NCBI GenBank assembly: GCA_024811115.1
Contig: JAKOGH010000807.1
Coordinates: 1 to 18,214, forward strand
Source of the DNA: Terana coerulea
Lineage: Eukaryota; Basidiomycota; Agaricomycetes; Polyporales; Phanerochaetaceae
Direction of reading: 5' to 3'
Length of the DNA stretch: 18,214 bases
In this document: positions 1 through 11,800 of the stretch, piece by piece
How the letters are laid out: each line of letters opens with the position of its first letter
Numbering within the stretch: position 1 is the first letter of the stretch
Made by a program: the position numbers and the translations under genes
The notes under the pieces: model-generated
What the model was told of the DNA's origin: nothing
The model's database searches: none
What the model saw: only the letters and a program-made list of their open reading frames with translations

Positions 1-2435
1 TCAACACTATCGCGGTTGATTAAGAGAGCAATCTTAGAGTCGAGCCAATCAAGCCAACGCTCGTCTACAAAGAGTTCAATTCCAGTGCCGGCCATAGACA
101 TGTACCACGTACCGTTGCGTTTCCAGTCCCGGTTATCCGACTTGTCCTTAGCCGGAGTCTCCTTCACCCCATCCGCTAGCTCTGCGTCCGTTTTCTGATC
201 TTTCTCAGCCTCGCGAGCCTCTGCGGCTTGGATTTCCTGAAGCAACGCTGCCGACAACGGCTTCCTCACATGCTTGGCACACTTGCGCTGCAATTCCTCC
301 ACATGATCAGTGATAACAGCGCAGTAGTAGCATGTGTTGTACGCAGTGCGGAGGTAGGCAAGGTACAGGTCAAGAGCAACCACCGTCTGTGGGTCGTCAG
401 CGCAATGAGACGAGGCTGAACGTTTTTAACACGCACCCTACGAGCCTCTACCGCCTTCTCGTCGCCGAAATCCAGCGCATCTTGCTCTCGAAGATCAGCC
501 ATGACCTTCTCAATCCGCCGTTCCACCGTTTCGCTGCCCCTCTCCGCCGGCCCGCCATCCTCAGAGTCTCCACCGTTCTCCAAGGACGTATCACCATGCT
601 CTACGGTACCATTCGGCTCGCCGTTGACGGCGTCAACGTCGGGCTTGGATTCGAATTTGGTCTTGCGCAAGGTGTTGCATTGCGCTTCCAGGGTTGCCGC
701 AAGTGCTTTTGCGTTGGTAAGGTCTTTAGACAATCGGTCTGGTCTGCTGGCTACCTCGGGAGCATAGCGAGCTTTGGTTGTGAAAGGTTTCACGATGTGC
801 GCAACATGCAATTTGAAGCCCTCGATCTATGCCCCGAAATGAGTTGAAAGCATGCACTGAGCAACGAGCTACGCACCTTCCTCTCGGACAAATCGGCAAT
901 GATATTGGGGATGTCGGCTTCATCTGTGAACTTCAGCCAACCTGCCCGATAGAAGTTGCGCTTCTGCAATGGGTCGCCAAGTGCAAGATAAACATAACCC
1001 GGAAGTTTGGCGCAGTTCTTTGAGCAATGTGTTAGTCTCAGAAAGAGTATGGTGCGCAATGGGCATACCTCCTCCAACTTCAGGCGGCCAATATCCGGTG
1101 GAATAGTCCGAATCATCACTTGGTTGCCTTCTGTCGGGATCAAGAGCTCCTCACCGCGGTTCGTCTGCCTCCTCGTGTCGACTGCTTGCTTTCCATTGAC
1201 GTCGCCGCGGTTTGCATCCTGGTCTCCAGCCTCGTCTTCGGCCTCCACATTGAACTGCATATCATCGTCACCTGCAGTCTGTTTGGGCTCATCAGATGGC
1301 ACAGCTGTTTCGGCCGTCTCCGGAGGAGCGTCGGCACTGGCACCAGATGCTCCCTCGCCATTCGTAGCGCCATCCTTCACAGACGGCTCGGTGACTTCAG
1401 GCTCTTGCTCTTGCTCCTGCACGTCTGAGTCGTGCTTTCCGGCTTCCAAGTCCAGAAGGAACTCGTCAAGACGTCCCTTCCAGCCGACCTTGCGGACACG
1501 CGCCCGTAGTTGCACAAACTCGGGAGATGGGTCGTATTTCTCGGCGAACCACGGAGACTTCTTGTGGTGGTCGAACATTCGTTGCAACTACGATATAATG
1601 ACGATGATTTAGTCTGAGATTCTTCACAGGAAGACACATAACACAAGTAGCTACGCTCAACAATGCGCAAGGATGGGCGACAGAACGACGAGTTGCGAGA
1701 CGGACAATGTGTGATGCTAACCTGTTGTGCAGCGAATTCCTTCTTATACTTCTCCCATCGTGACCGGATGCCATTACGAGGCTTGGAGCCGTCTCCGCCC
1801 TCTTGTTCAGCAGCCTTGTCCGCATTATCCTCCTCAGTGGCTTCTTTAGGGAAGAAGTAGCGGAACCAGTCGGCATATTGCTTTAGGGATGCGGGGTATT
1901 CCATTGTTCTTGGGTCTTGTGGATATGTGTGCATGGATCCACGGTGCGGTGGTCTTGGAGGATACGGTCCCCGGTTCGGGGTGACGCGTAACCATGACCG
2001 CGCGAGTGTGTATCTATGAATGCAATTGGTACAGACCACTAGGAAAGAAAACAAGCCTGCGCACCATAGTCATCGCCATAACGGGGACGCGGGTCGTACC
2101 TGTCGCGCTCCCACGGTGAAACGGAACGACGTCGCTTTCGGCCTGCAGAATGGAGCGTCATGCCACTTCTCGCGTTTTGAATATGAATGTACACGTACCT
2201 TCGTCCGGTGGAGGGCTGCGACTCCTACCACGCCGACTATAGTCATAACCCGCCCGCTCTCTTTCATACTGCGTCCAGGCCCTCTCCCTCTCGTAAGCAT
2301 CCCAGTCGTTTCGGTACGGGTCCGACGGCGGATATCCAGAGTCAGACCTAGGTGGGGGTAGCCAGAGCGATATGGAGACCGCGAGCGCGATCTACCACGA
2401 GGAGGAGGGTAGCCAGAACCAGACCAAGACGACAT
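1..2435 (-). CDS. ARS2: ARS2/SERRATE-like zinc-finger RNA processing factor, C-terminus off the left edge
   Basis: ARS2/SERRATE proteins (Pir2 in fission yeast) link the nuclear cap-binding complex to RNA processing, export or decay. The start at 2435 opens an RS/SP-rich, proline-rich leader (MSSWSGSGYPPPRGRSRSRS). Next comes the SERRATE/Ars2 N-terminal domain, with SLKQYADWFRYFFP, RSRWEKYKKEF and SPWFAEKYDP. An acidic spacer follows, then an RRM-like block (VMIRTIPPDIGRLKLEE to KLPGYVYLALGDP, GWLKFTDE), and a helical region with LDLYLAYLRTAYNTCYYC and LFVDERWLDWLDSKIALL. Introns that fit splice signals and phase are 2143-2198, 2014-2064, 1588-1721, 1018-1068, 827-876 and 387-436. About 680 residues are present. 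The zinc finger and C-terminal end are not in the window. Two one-base deletions break the frame, at a G5 run (2354-2358) and a G4 run (1978-1981); restoring a base at each makes all exon phases agree. The family call is strong; the leader exons are less certain. Confidence 0.85.
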
Positions 2436-3516
2436 GTTGTTTAGAGAGTGAAGCTGAGAGAGAGAGAAAGAAGCGAACGCAGGGGACAGATCAGAGTCTG
2501 CGAGAGAGAGTAGGCGAGCATGATGAAGCACAGACCTCTTAGTATCGCGACACAACGAGCAGAACGGTGTTCTCACTCTCGCCGAGACAGTGCTCAACGG
2601 TGTTCGCGATGAGGAAAGCAACAATTCTGGCGTGCACTGTCACCTCGCCATTCAAACTCCGCCGGCGCTTCCAAGGGCGCCCTCAAGCGCCGACACGCCA
2701 TCCGAACTGCCAGTTCGGGAGTCGGGACCCAGCATTAGTCTCCCTAGGCAGAGTAGACAGACTCAGATGTACGGACGGTCGTCTGTCTGACGTCTGCTTT
2801 TTCAACCGGGGTCTTAGGCACTAGTCCGCCATCAGCCGACATGCCGCTTACTCAGAGGCCAAGCAAGACCAAACAGCACGATGTTCAACGCGTAGAGGAC
2901 CGTGCAACATCCCACTGCACTCGCGTTCTGTGTGCCTACTTGAATACATATATTTGCTCAATGATATATACTGCTCTGGAACTTACCAGAAGGGATAAGA
3001 ACTGCCATCCGCTTCACTGCGCCTGGCGTAGTGATTAATCAAGCCATCCAGAACTACGGCGCCTTGAATATTGGCGTAGAAGTATTTATTTGCGCTGTGT
3101 AAGAGGCTTGTATAGACATCTTTAAAGGCATTTCATTGCTGTTCAACGTGTGCTGTGAAGCTTCAGACTGAAAGGCTAACCAAGGCGTAGGAGAGGCAGA
3201 TGCCCTGCGTCCGGGGCCTGTCGTAGCAGTGATTTCCTGTCAAATGCTGCAGAAAAGAGACAAAGGTGTACCTAATGAAGGTGGTTTCCATGTTGTATAA
3301 TATGTGGAGTCTCGCCAGTGTCTTCTCACATTATCGTCGTCTTCTCCGGCGACAGAGGCAGCAGAGCGAGAGGAAGGCGCTTGATGACTAATACATCCAA
3401 ATCGAGCGAGAATCGCCATATATGGGACTAGTGCTTAAGGCCCACGCGTCAGAAAACAGACTACCCAGCATACATCATGCGCAAAAACATATCGATTCAA
3501 AGGGAAGTCGCTACGC
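2436..3516. other. Gene-free interval between ARS2 and ESF2
   Basis: This stretch holds the presumed ARS2 promoter and 5' leader and the ESF2 3' end. Directly upstream of the ARS2 ATG, the minus strand is strongly pyrimidine-rich (CTCTCTCGC and TTTCTCTCTCTC tracts at about 2450-2515), which fits a TATA-less fungal initiator region. Short open frames on both strands lack conserved motifs and splice structure. I saw no tRNA-like B box, tandem array or terminal inverted repeat. Confidence 0.5.
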
Positions 3517-4557
3517 CTAGAATATGCTACTGAGCACGCTGTTGAGCTGCTTTTGCTGAGATACGTCCGCTGCTTCCTGCACAGCTGTTCTCCGCTTCTT
3601 CTCCCGAGGTGCTACCCTCTCGCCTTCTGGCCGCTCACGTTTCTGAGGCTTTGTGCCTTCGGTAGTCAGAGTCTGTCCGGAGTCGCCTCCATCTTGAGCC
3701 TTCCTTTGGGCACGTTTGTCCAAAACGCGAGCGAGTTCGACGTTCTTGAGGTACTCCTGCTGCTCACGCCGAGACTGGGACAATTCCACACGGAGTCGGG
3801 CTGCGTGTACAGCAGCTTCATGGGCTGTATCACGATGGATTCAGCGGGCCTGCGAAGAACCTGAATTCGCTGCAAACTCACCAATTTGCTCTGTAAGCAT
3901 GCTCCACTTGAATCTGGGCAAATACTTCATGGTCCAGACATCGTCCCTCCACCGAGTGCCCTTCTTGCCGCCAATGGGCTGCGCGTTCAACATTTCCGCG
4001 ACAGACCGTGCTATTTTCTTGTCCTTAAACTCCACCCAGCCCTCCGTGAAATGCACTTTTTGGTGGTAGTGAACTTCTTTCGGAGGTACGTCCGCTTAGC
4101 GTCTGGCATATTCCTATGAATATCGTTTACAGCATTGGCCACTAAAAACACGCACCTTCGGCTTGCAAGTAAACTCTTCCAATCTCTCCATACTGGCTCA
4201 TCAAGTGTCTGACCTTGGTAGGCCGCATGCCTGGAGGTATCCTCGATATGTAAACGACACCGGTCTTCTCCTGCGCTGCCTTGAATTTCGCAAGATCCTC
4301 CGGAGTAAGAGGCTTTACAATTTTCTCCTGCGGCCCAGAGAACCCGTCTGGAAGCATTCCCTCTCCCAACCCGACTTCGCTGTCATGCTCTGAGCCCTCC
4401 TCTCCTGCTTCTACATCCGAGTGCTGGACGTTTTCTGGGTCGTCATCCCCACGTTCTGAGAGTTCGCGAGAAGCCTGGGATTTCGATGACTCCGCCTCAG
4501 ATTCCCCGCAAAGCGATCATCAAGAACGAACCGTGAATCGGCCTGAGGTTTGGTCAT
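3517..4557 (-). CDS. ESF2: ESF2/ABT1-type RNA-binding pre-rRNA processing factor
   Basis: Esf2 (yeast) and ABT1 (animals) are nucleolar RRM proteins of the small-subunit processome, needed for early 18S rRNA cleavages; they partner the helicase Dbp8. The start at 4557 gives an acidic leader. Then follows a divergent [55 protein letters not shown] and [11 protein letters not shown]. After it come the hallmark block [17 protein letters not shown] and a charged helix with [18 protein letters not shown]. The tail is lysine/arginine-rich, as in the family. Introns are 4103-4155 and 3825-3881. Two single-base deletions break the frame, at a C4 run (4504-4507) and a T5 run (4057-4061). With both restored, the exons total 311 codons including stop, close to family length. 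GH9 ends 178 bp upstream, so the promoter is probably short. Confidence 0.88.
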
Positions 4558-4735
4558 CGTGGTGGACGGTGTGCGAGAGGTGGATTACAAGCGGGCGCTT
4601 TCGTCAAATTCTACAGGGTTAGAAAACACGGATATCTGTATTAGGAAGGTATGTAAGATGGAATGCTACTTGGTACTTAGTACGGTGTGTACAACGGTGT
4701 TACATATTAATAGGTAATAGCGAAGATTTTTACAA

Positions 4736-6927
<2,192 letters not shown>

Positions 6928-7164
6928 TCAGGCAGGTATTAGAGGTATTAGAGAACGTGTATGGTCCGAAAAGCAAGAAACAACCAGAGCTCGGCGAAGG
7001 CATGGTGGTTTCCTCCAAGTGTGGTATAAGAGCGTGTCCGATCCAACACGTTGATGGCGGATGCCTATGACATAACCATCGTTGGTCTGGAAAGTGGAGC
7101 CGAACACGCGCGGCAAATCTGCAGTGGCAGCAGTGTAGTCTCCTAGGCAGTAAATCTCAACGGG

Positions 7165-7455
7165 GAGTTCCTCAGCATAACCTGAAGAGGCGTATTACTG
7201 ACCTGGTGCCGGTACAGAAGTCTGGAATGTGAGCTGAGGGAGCGACGTATTTGTGGCAAATGAGTATACAGTACTGGTGGATGTGCATGCGCAAGGAACG
7301 TTTGGGCGTATGATGTGTTGAGGAGGGTCATCATCCCAGAAGAGGACAATGTACGGCTGTTGTACAATGCGGGGCAAGCCACAAAGGCAGTGGCGGCCTG
7401 TGCAGCAGTCTGTTCTGAGGCTGAGCGCAGAGCGTGCACAGCGAGGTCAGGACAC
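7165..7455 (-). pseudogene. Decayed duplicate of GH9 exon 6 (5' half)
   Basis: The minus strand repeats part of the neighbouring GH9 gene: the last bases of its intron 5 and the first half of exon 6. I judge roughly three quarters to four fifths of the bases to be identical. Parallel residues include AAQAATAFVACPALYN against AAQAAAAFAACSALYN, and SFATNTSLPQLTFQTSVPA against SFATNASVPQRTYQTSVPA. The copy has an in-frame TAA just after PAPGQ and an insertion of about 8 bases near 7265-7275 that shifts the frame. No signal peptide, DAGD motif or acid Glu is present, so it cannot encode an enzyme. It lies about 260 bp upstream of the intact gene's ATG in the same direction. This suggests a tandem duplication of which only a fragment survives, and it may now be part of the GH9 upstream region. 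Confidence 0.85.
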
Positions 7456-7649
7456 AACTAACTCAGGATTGACAAGCAACGAATATGTTATCCAGAATCT
7501 AGTATACAGGTACACAGACAGTCAAGTAAGACAGGTATATGACAGATGATTGAATTCGTTGACTTAGAGAGGAAGGGGAGGTCAATGCGCTTCTAGAACG
7601 TGAGCTTGGCAGTAGAAGAGTCTCTGAGATGGTGTACCCAGTGAACTCT

Positions 7650-8085
7650 TTATAGTACTTCTCTCCAAACGGGTTCGCGTTTGGCTTTCAGGATCTTCTT
7701 CACGTTCTCCACTGCTTCCTGATTTGCCTTGGGCGGCAGTGGATCATTAGGATCGTTGCTTTCGAATGCGATGAAAGGGTGAGCCCTGTCACCGACGAGA
7801 GCGAAAGTAATCATTGTGCAGCGCAGTGCGTTGGCGTCGCACTGAATCTTCCACAGAGCTTCATCCATAACCCAGTTTTCAGCATTGAAATCGCCGTACA
7901 CTTTCCCCCACGAGGGTTTTGCGAGGCCTTTGTGCATGCCCCACCGGATGAGCGAGACGCGTGGTATGGAGTAACCAAGAACGCGGTGGCAAGGCACAAG
8001 AGGAGTAGCTGGCAAGTTGATGAGGGCATTAGTAAGAAGCCACTCTCTGAAGCATAGTAGAAGCATAATACGTACGAGGTGACAT
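7650..8085 (-). CDS. Small hypothetical protein, two exons
   Basis: I do not recognise this family. The model starts at ATG 8085 and uses intron 8009-8075 (donor GTACGT, branch-like TACTAAT, acceptor CAG). It gives 123 codons including stop, with phases that agree. The product of about 122 residues is soluble and tryptophan-rich, with no signal peptide or membrane segment. Visible blocks are VSLIRWGMHKGLAKPSWGKV, GDFNAENWVMDEALWKIQ, MITFALVGDRAHPFIAFES and a charged C-terminal helix (NQEAVENVKKILKAKREP). No catalytic motif is evident. The first exon is only 10 bases, so the start is the weakest part. A miniature transposon ends 18 bases upstream of the ATG, and the true 5' end may have been displaced by it. 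It needs no frame correction. Confidence 0.6.
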
Positions 8086-8103
8086 TGCACAAACGAAGTG
8101 GTA

Positions 8104-8744
8104 CAGTTGCGGACAAGCAAACATGACCAACCTTGTTGAGCGCCAACCCGAATTATTTAGGCCAAACTGAGTGCAGAATCAGACTCGGAAAGACGAAAGG
8201 AGTCGATTGGCACCCTTCCGAAGTTTTTCCCACGAGAAAATGGGTACCGGCCAAATTTTTGACCCATTTCTGCGCTTCCTATGGTGCTGGGAGCCCGGGA
8301 AGGGTGCCCCATTAGGTCAAAATTGAGTTGATACATACACTCAAGTTGCGCATCAACGCGACAGACGGCAGCATCACGACGGTTTCGGGCATTTCTGACG
8401 CTTTCTGACGATGCAAAGTGGGCGCTTTGGGCAAAATTACCCTATCCGGTAGCCCTAATGGCTCGATAGAATTTTTGTCCTTGACGGCATCATACCCAGA
8501 TTCACGAGAGGATTATTTTCCGCATTTTCCCGTGATTTGATTAATGATTTCTGGGTACCGGCGAAATTTTCGGGTACTTTTTTCTCAGAAGTCCGAATTA
8601 AGAGATTCCGCTCGTACTATTCTGCTCCCATAGCCTCAAAGAGCTCGTTTCTGAGGTCAAACTAACTTTCTGTGAAATGTCGGCGTCTGGGAAATTCACT
8701 CTCTCAGCGGCGTCAAATTGGTTGTGTTTGCCTGTCCGCAACTG
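8104..8744. mobile_element. Miniature inverted-repeat element with TA flanks (Tc1/mariner-like)
   Basis: Inverted termini of about 30 bp begin CAGTTGCGGACA on both strands: left at 8104-8132, right at 8716-8744. About nine in ten positions match. TA dinucleotides stand directly outside both ends (8102-8103 and 8745-8746). The 641-bp element has no transposase-like open frame. Inside are two loosely similar direct copies around GGGTACCGGCSAAATTTT, near 8242 and 8556. TA duplication and CAGT termini are typical of the Tc1/mariner group; this assignment is inference. Its left end lies just upstream of the small gene at 8085. Confidence 0.75.
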
Positions 8745-8800
8745 TAGGCGAGGAAAGTTCTGAAACGCAGAGCGCCCAGCGTTCAAGTTGAACTAAGGTA

Positions 8801-9123
8801 AGGTAGACCTACTCCAATTTCGACTACATCACGTGATTAAGCGCCGTCACGCTTAGCAGCGAAAGACCAAGCTCCACCGAATGTGTCAACATTGAGAGAT
8901 CCTGAGGCAGATGTTTGACTGTCAGCTTTTGAGTATCTCTCTGTAAGAATATCTGACAGTCAAACATCTAGCAAAAAGTTCATTGGACCATTTCTGAATC
9001 ATTTTGAATGCCGCCATGTCCAGCCAGCAAATCGAGCGCTTGTCAGCGTGACAGCGCCTTTTGGCCGACACACGTGATGGTCACGCTGTGACGAGAGTCG
9101 TCGAAAGTGGGGTAGGTCTACCT
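8801..9123. mobile_element. Miniature inverted-repeat element with TA flanks
   Basis: Terminal inverted repeats lie at 8801-8824 and 9100-9123 and start AGGTAGACCTAC. Two mismatches occur in the 26 bp that include the TA. TA stands outside both ends (8799-8800 and 9124-9125). The element is 323 bp and has no coding capacity. It contains a perfect 17-bp hairpin, a palindromic ATCACGTGAT (8828-8837) and a second CACGTGA (9071-9077). Its right edge is the insertion point of the next element, so it is the older of the two. Confidence 0.75.
8909..8969. repeat. Perfect 17-bp stem with 27-nt loop inside the TA-flanked element
   Basis: AGATGTTTGACTGTCAG at 8909-8925 is exactly complementary in reverse to 8953-8969, with a 27-nt loop between. 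The stem ends sharply on both sides. It could form a hairpin in RNA or single-stranded DNA. It lies centrally in the 8801-9123 element, so it may be a structural part of that element and not an independent gene. Confidence 0.85.
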
Positions 9124-9125
9124 TA

Positions 9126-9778
9126 GGGCTCACGCAGGAGTCAGTACAATCACATGATCAATTTCCATGTTACACTGATGTGACAAGTGCAATCAACCGC
9201 GACGTGCCGATGACACATCCTCCTTAGACCACAGTGTAAGGGCCCGTAGGTGTTGAAAATGATGTAAAAGGAGCGTTGGAGCGATGCTTATACATTTGCT
9301 GACCTTTTTGGACCTCTGAAATGATGTCAGAAGTGCCGTAATGTATTATGAGGCCTCAAGGTCCCAATGCTACCACTGAGTGAGTTCTGCACTTTGTTGT
9401 GCACTTAGTGAGGTGATTTTTACGAAGACCAAAATAATAAATTAGCTCCATTAGCTTGAGCTGTGAGCACACGGACAGCAGTCCTGGAAATGAAGAGTTT
9501 GAAAGGTTGGGCGCTGTGAGGGAAGGCCCTGCGAGTGTGCTCATAAAACACCTTAGTGCCATTCCAGCAACAAATTGTGGAGTATATACAGCTACTGCAT
9601 CTCCCTGTGCAATATTACACACCACTTTTAGGGGTCCTACTACTCGAATGCACAAGATACAGCGCGTCGATTCAACGCGACGAGACGGAAGCGCGTCAAA
9701 CACAAAGCGCCTATAATCACACCATGTCACTTTCCGTGGAAATTGATCATGTGATTGTACTGACTCCTGCGTGAGCCT
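9126..9778. mobile_element. Miniature element with perfect 41-bp terminal inverted repeats and 8-9 bp target duplication
   Basis: Positions 9127-9167 and 9737-9777 are perfect reverse complements over 41 bases (outer end GGCTCACGCAGGAGTCAG). The outside is TCTACCTTA on the left (9117-9125) and TCTACCTTA on the right (9778-9786). Read as a 9-bp duplication this suggests a Mutator-like element. Read as an 8-bp CTACCTTA duplication, with one mismatched outermost base, it suggests hAT. The interior shows no convincing coding frame. Perfect termini suggest recent movement. The duplicated target is the right end of the 8801-9123 element, so this one inserted second. Confidence 0.85.
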
Positions 9779-9791
9779 CTACCTTACACTA

Positions 9792-10344
9792 CAGTGCTTT
9801 GCATAACAAACGACAGTCGCCGAAATTTCGTCGCTTGTTTGTCCTGTACAAACATTCCCTTATTAGGTGAAAATAATCGTTACATCCAGATCTCATGTGT
9901 CACTCGTCTTCAGCTCTGAGAGTGCCGCCAACAAGCCGCCAAGGTGCATTCAGCAATACACAAGAGGCAGCATAAGAGCATATTAGCTGCGATAAATACC
10001 ACAATAAACGCTTCAAAATGGGGCCAGCGCTCTCTGATTTTGGCAGGGCCTCGGAATTGGAGCTTTTCGGCCAATTCCGGCTCAATACAGGCGTGATATA
10101 CACCGTAGCTAATATGCTCTATAATGCACGAGTTGTAGTTGCACCGTGAGAGGACGCTGTAGGTGAACAACAGCAAGCTTAGACTCTAGAGGACACAGTG
10201 GAAACACTGGTCGCGGCCGTCGCGTTGCTCAAGCCAGGCACGGTGACTGGATGTGACAATCATTTTCACCTAATAAGGGAATGTTTGTACAGGACAAACA
10301 AGCGACGAAATTTCGGCGACTGTCGTTTGTTATGCAAAACACTA
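9792..10344. mobile_element. TA-flanked element with 98-bp terminal inverted repeats
   Basis: The arms 9792-9889 and 10247-10344 are reverse complements with about five mismatches, all of them transitions. The outer end is CAGTGCTTTGCATAACAAAC on the left; the right end reads TAGTGTTTTGC in the same sense. TA stands outside both ends (9790-9791 and 10345-10346). The 553-bp element has no convincing coding frame. CAGT termini and TA flanks suggest a Tc1/mariner relative. The left TA lies only a few bases beyond the right boundary of the preceding insertion. Confidence 0.85.
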
Positions 10345-10432
10345 TAGTACTACACTGCGGCCAGCGCCGAAGCGTGATGGGATAACCAGATTTGATATAC
10401 TGTAAGTTCGCTCGTCCAGCTGCTTCCAACCA

Positions 10433-10453
10433 TTGTCTGTTGTCTATTGTCTA
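10433..10453. repeat. Three tandem 7-bp units (TTGTCTR)
   Basis: TTGTCTG, TTGTCTA and TTGTCTA follow one another without gaps, then a degenerate TTGCATG. The array lies about 160 bp upstream of the plus-strand gene. It may be a chance microsatellite; no function is implied. Confidence 0.7.
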
Positions 10454-10552
10454 TTGCATGCTCTTTTGCCCTTCGTCAATCTGGCCAGGGCCAAAATTTG
10501 ACCCAGCTCCTGTGTGACGCCCGTGTTTTACTCTAACTGAAGTTGACTCTTG

Positions 10553-10560
10553 CATAAATA
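10553..10560 (+). promoter_or_regulatory. Candidate TATA box of the plus-strand acidic-protein gene
   Basis: CATAAATA lies 56 bp before the ATG at 10616. A pyrimidine-rich stretch (TTTTTCCTTTCTAGCCTTTC) follows just before the start codon, a common arrangement in fungal promoters. The evidence is position and sequence only. Confidence 0.45.
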
Positions 10561-10615
10561 CCTTTAGCCAACTTGAAGGACCAATGCTTTTTCCTTTCTA
10601 GCCTTTCCTACGACC

Positions 10616-11684
10616 ATGCCAGTGACTCTCTTACTCCAAGCCTTTATTGATGCTTTTGGGGCAGTGAAGGCGAAACTCCTTCGACAGGCTGGGTTATCTA
10701 CCGCTAACCCTCGCCATTTGGAGACGTGGGGGTACAGTGAGGGTATGCACCTCGCTATGACAATTGCAGACGTCATGAACAACAAGGCAATTGCTCTCCC
10801 ACAATTTCCTATCCAACATCTTTCTGCCATTGGGTCAGCCGATGAAGACTCAGATGAGCATGGTGAGGGTGGCGAAAGTCTGAGAAGTAGCGAGCTCGAG
10901 GAGGACCTCCTACCTGCAGAAGGGAGTGAGGCAGGAGATGACCTCGATCTTCTGGCAGCTGACGAGAGAAATTTGATGGGCGGCGAAGACCAACTTCCTT
11001 CAGCAAATGACGAGGACCAGCTTCCTATGACAGATGATGAGGACCGTTTGACAGACGACGAGGATCAAATTAGTCTTGACGAGCCAGCCAGTGAGCCTGA
11101 GCCAGAGGAACCCAGCTTGTTCACAGCAAGCCAGCGCACTGTGCTACGAGCGCCGCTCAAGAGTCGTGTACTGGACTGTGCCATTGTCCTCTTACGCTAC
11201 AGCAGACCCCCGAGAAGCCGAAGCTAGAGAAATACCAGGTTAGCCTGCTGATGGAGCAGAAGAGGGGTCTGCCGCGAGGACGCTTGCGCAAGTGGAGACG
11301 CGAAGTTATTCACGACTATTTGGTCATCGCCCAGCAGCAGATCACCGAACAGGCTGTAGTCCTCTTTGCCACAAACCCTGACTTGAAGTCAGTGGTGGGC
11401 TTGGGTATGAGTGGCCCCCATTGGTCCTATGCGAGGATCACGTGAGACTTGGCACTCCAAACTCGCGCCTATTGGCACCTCTACCCGGATGGTGAATGGT
11501 TGCCTTCATTGAGTCCAAGCTCAAGTGACAGCTCAACTCGGAGTACTAGTGTCCAGAAGAGGTGGTGAGATGGTACCCATTAACCGGTGACCGTTACCTT
11601 ACTCTTGGAACTAAGGCATCCAGTCGGCATCTGGAGGGACTTATTGGAGACTTGGAAGCCGCTCGCGAACAGATGCCAGTGTAA
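10616..11684 (+). CDS. Unrecognised acidic protein gene, frame broken
   Basis: I do not recognise the family. The first exon (MPVTLLLQAFIDAFGAVKAK) has a short helical N-terminus, then about 90 residues rich in Asp/Glu with repeats of the type DEDQLP, DDEDRL, DDEDQI. A basic, conserved-looking part follows: KYQVSLLMEQKRGLPRGRLR, VVGLGMSGPHWSYARI, then VVRWYPLTGDRYLTLGTKAS and a final helix ending AREQMPV. The frame changes near a C5 run (11207-11211) and near 11561-11562, each like a one-base deletion. A TGA at 11443-11445 is removed if 11442-11549 (GTGAGA...TAG, 108 bp) is an intron. With these, 321 codons result. Alternatively the first change is an intron at about 11141-11202, or the locus is decaying. 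It is the only plus-strand gene and lies between transposons. Confidence 0.5.
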
Positions 11685-11800
11685 CGTTTAATTGTGCATT
11701 ACGTACCAATTGTGTGTAATATTGAATGTTAAATACCACAAATGACCATCCACTACATGTGTGCCGGCTCCACCTGAACCTTTGCTTGAGTTCACACAAG

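Noticed and set aside
387..436. A possible further frameshift in ARS2
   Set aside because: A 50-bp intron with GTGCGT donor, CTGAC branch-like site and CAG acceptor restores the frame exactly, so no indel is needed.
1007..1612. Long open frame on the plus strand, about 200 codons
   Set aside because: It lies antisense to the largest ARS2 exon, whose minus-strand translation has clear family motifs. The plus frame is low-complexity Ser/Pro/Ala without motifs.
2436..3516. A search for tRNA, snRNA or CRISPR-like arrays in the largest gene-free interval
   Set aside because: No B-box-like GGTTCRA, no cloverleaf and no regularly spaced repeats were seen. CRISPR would not be expected in a eukaryotic nuclear sequence.
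9356..9730. Open frames of 86-124 codons within the 41-bp-repeat element
   Set aside because: No conserved motif, no splice structure, and overlapping frames on both strands look alike in quality; treated as non-coding interior of a miniature element.
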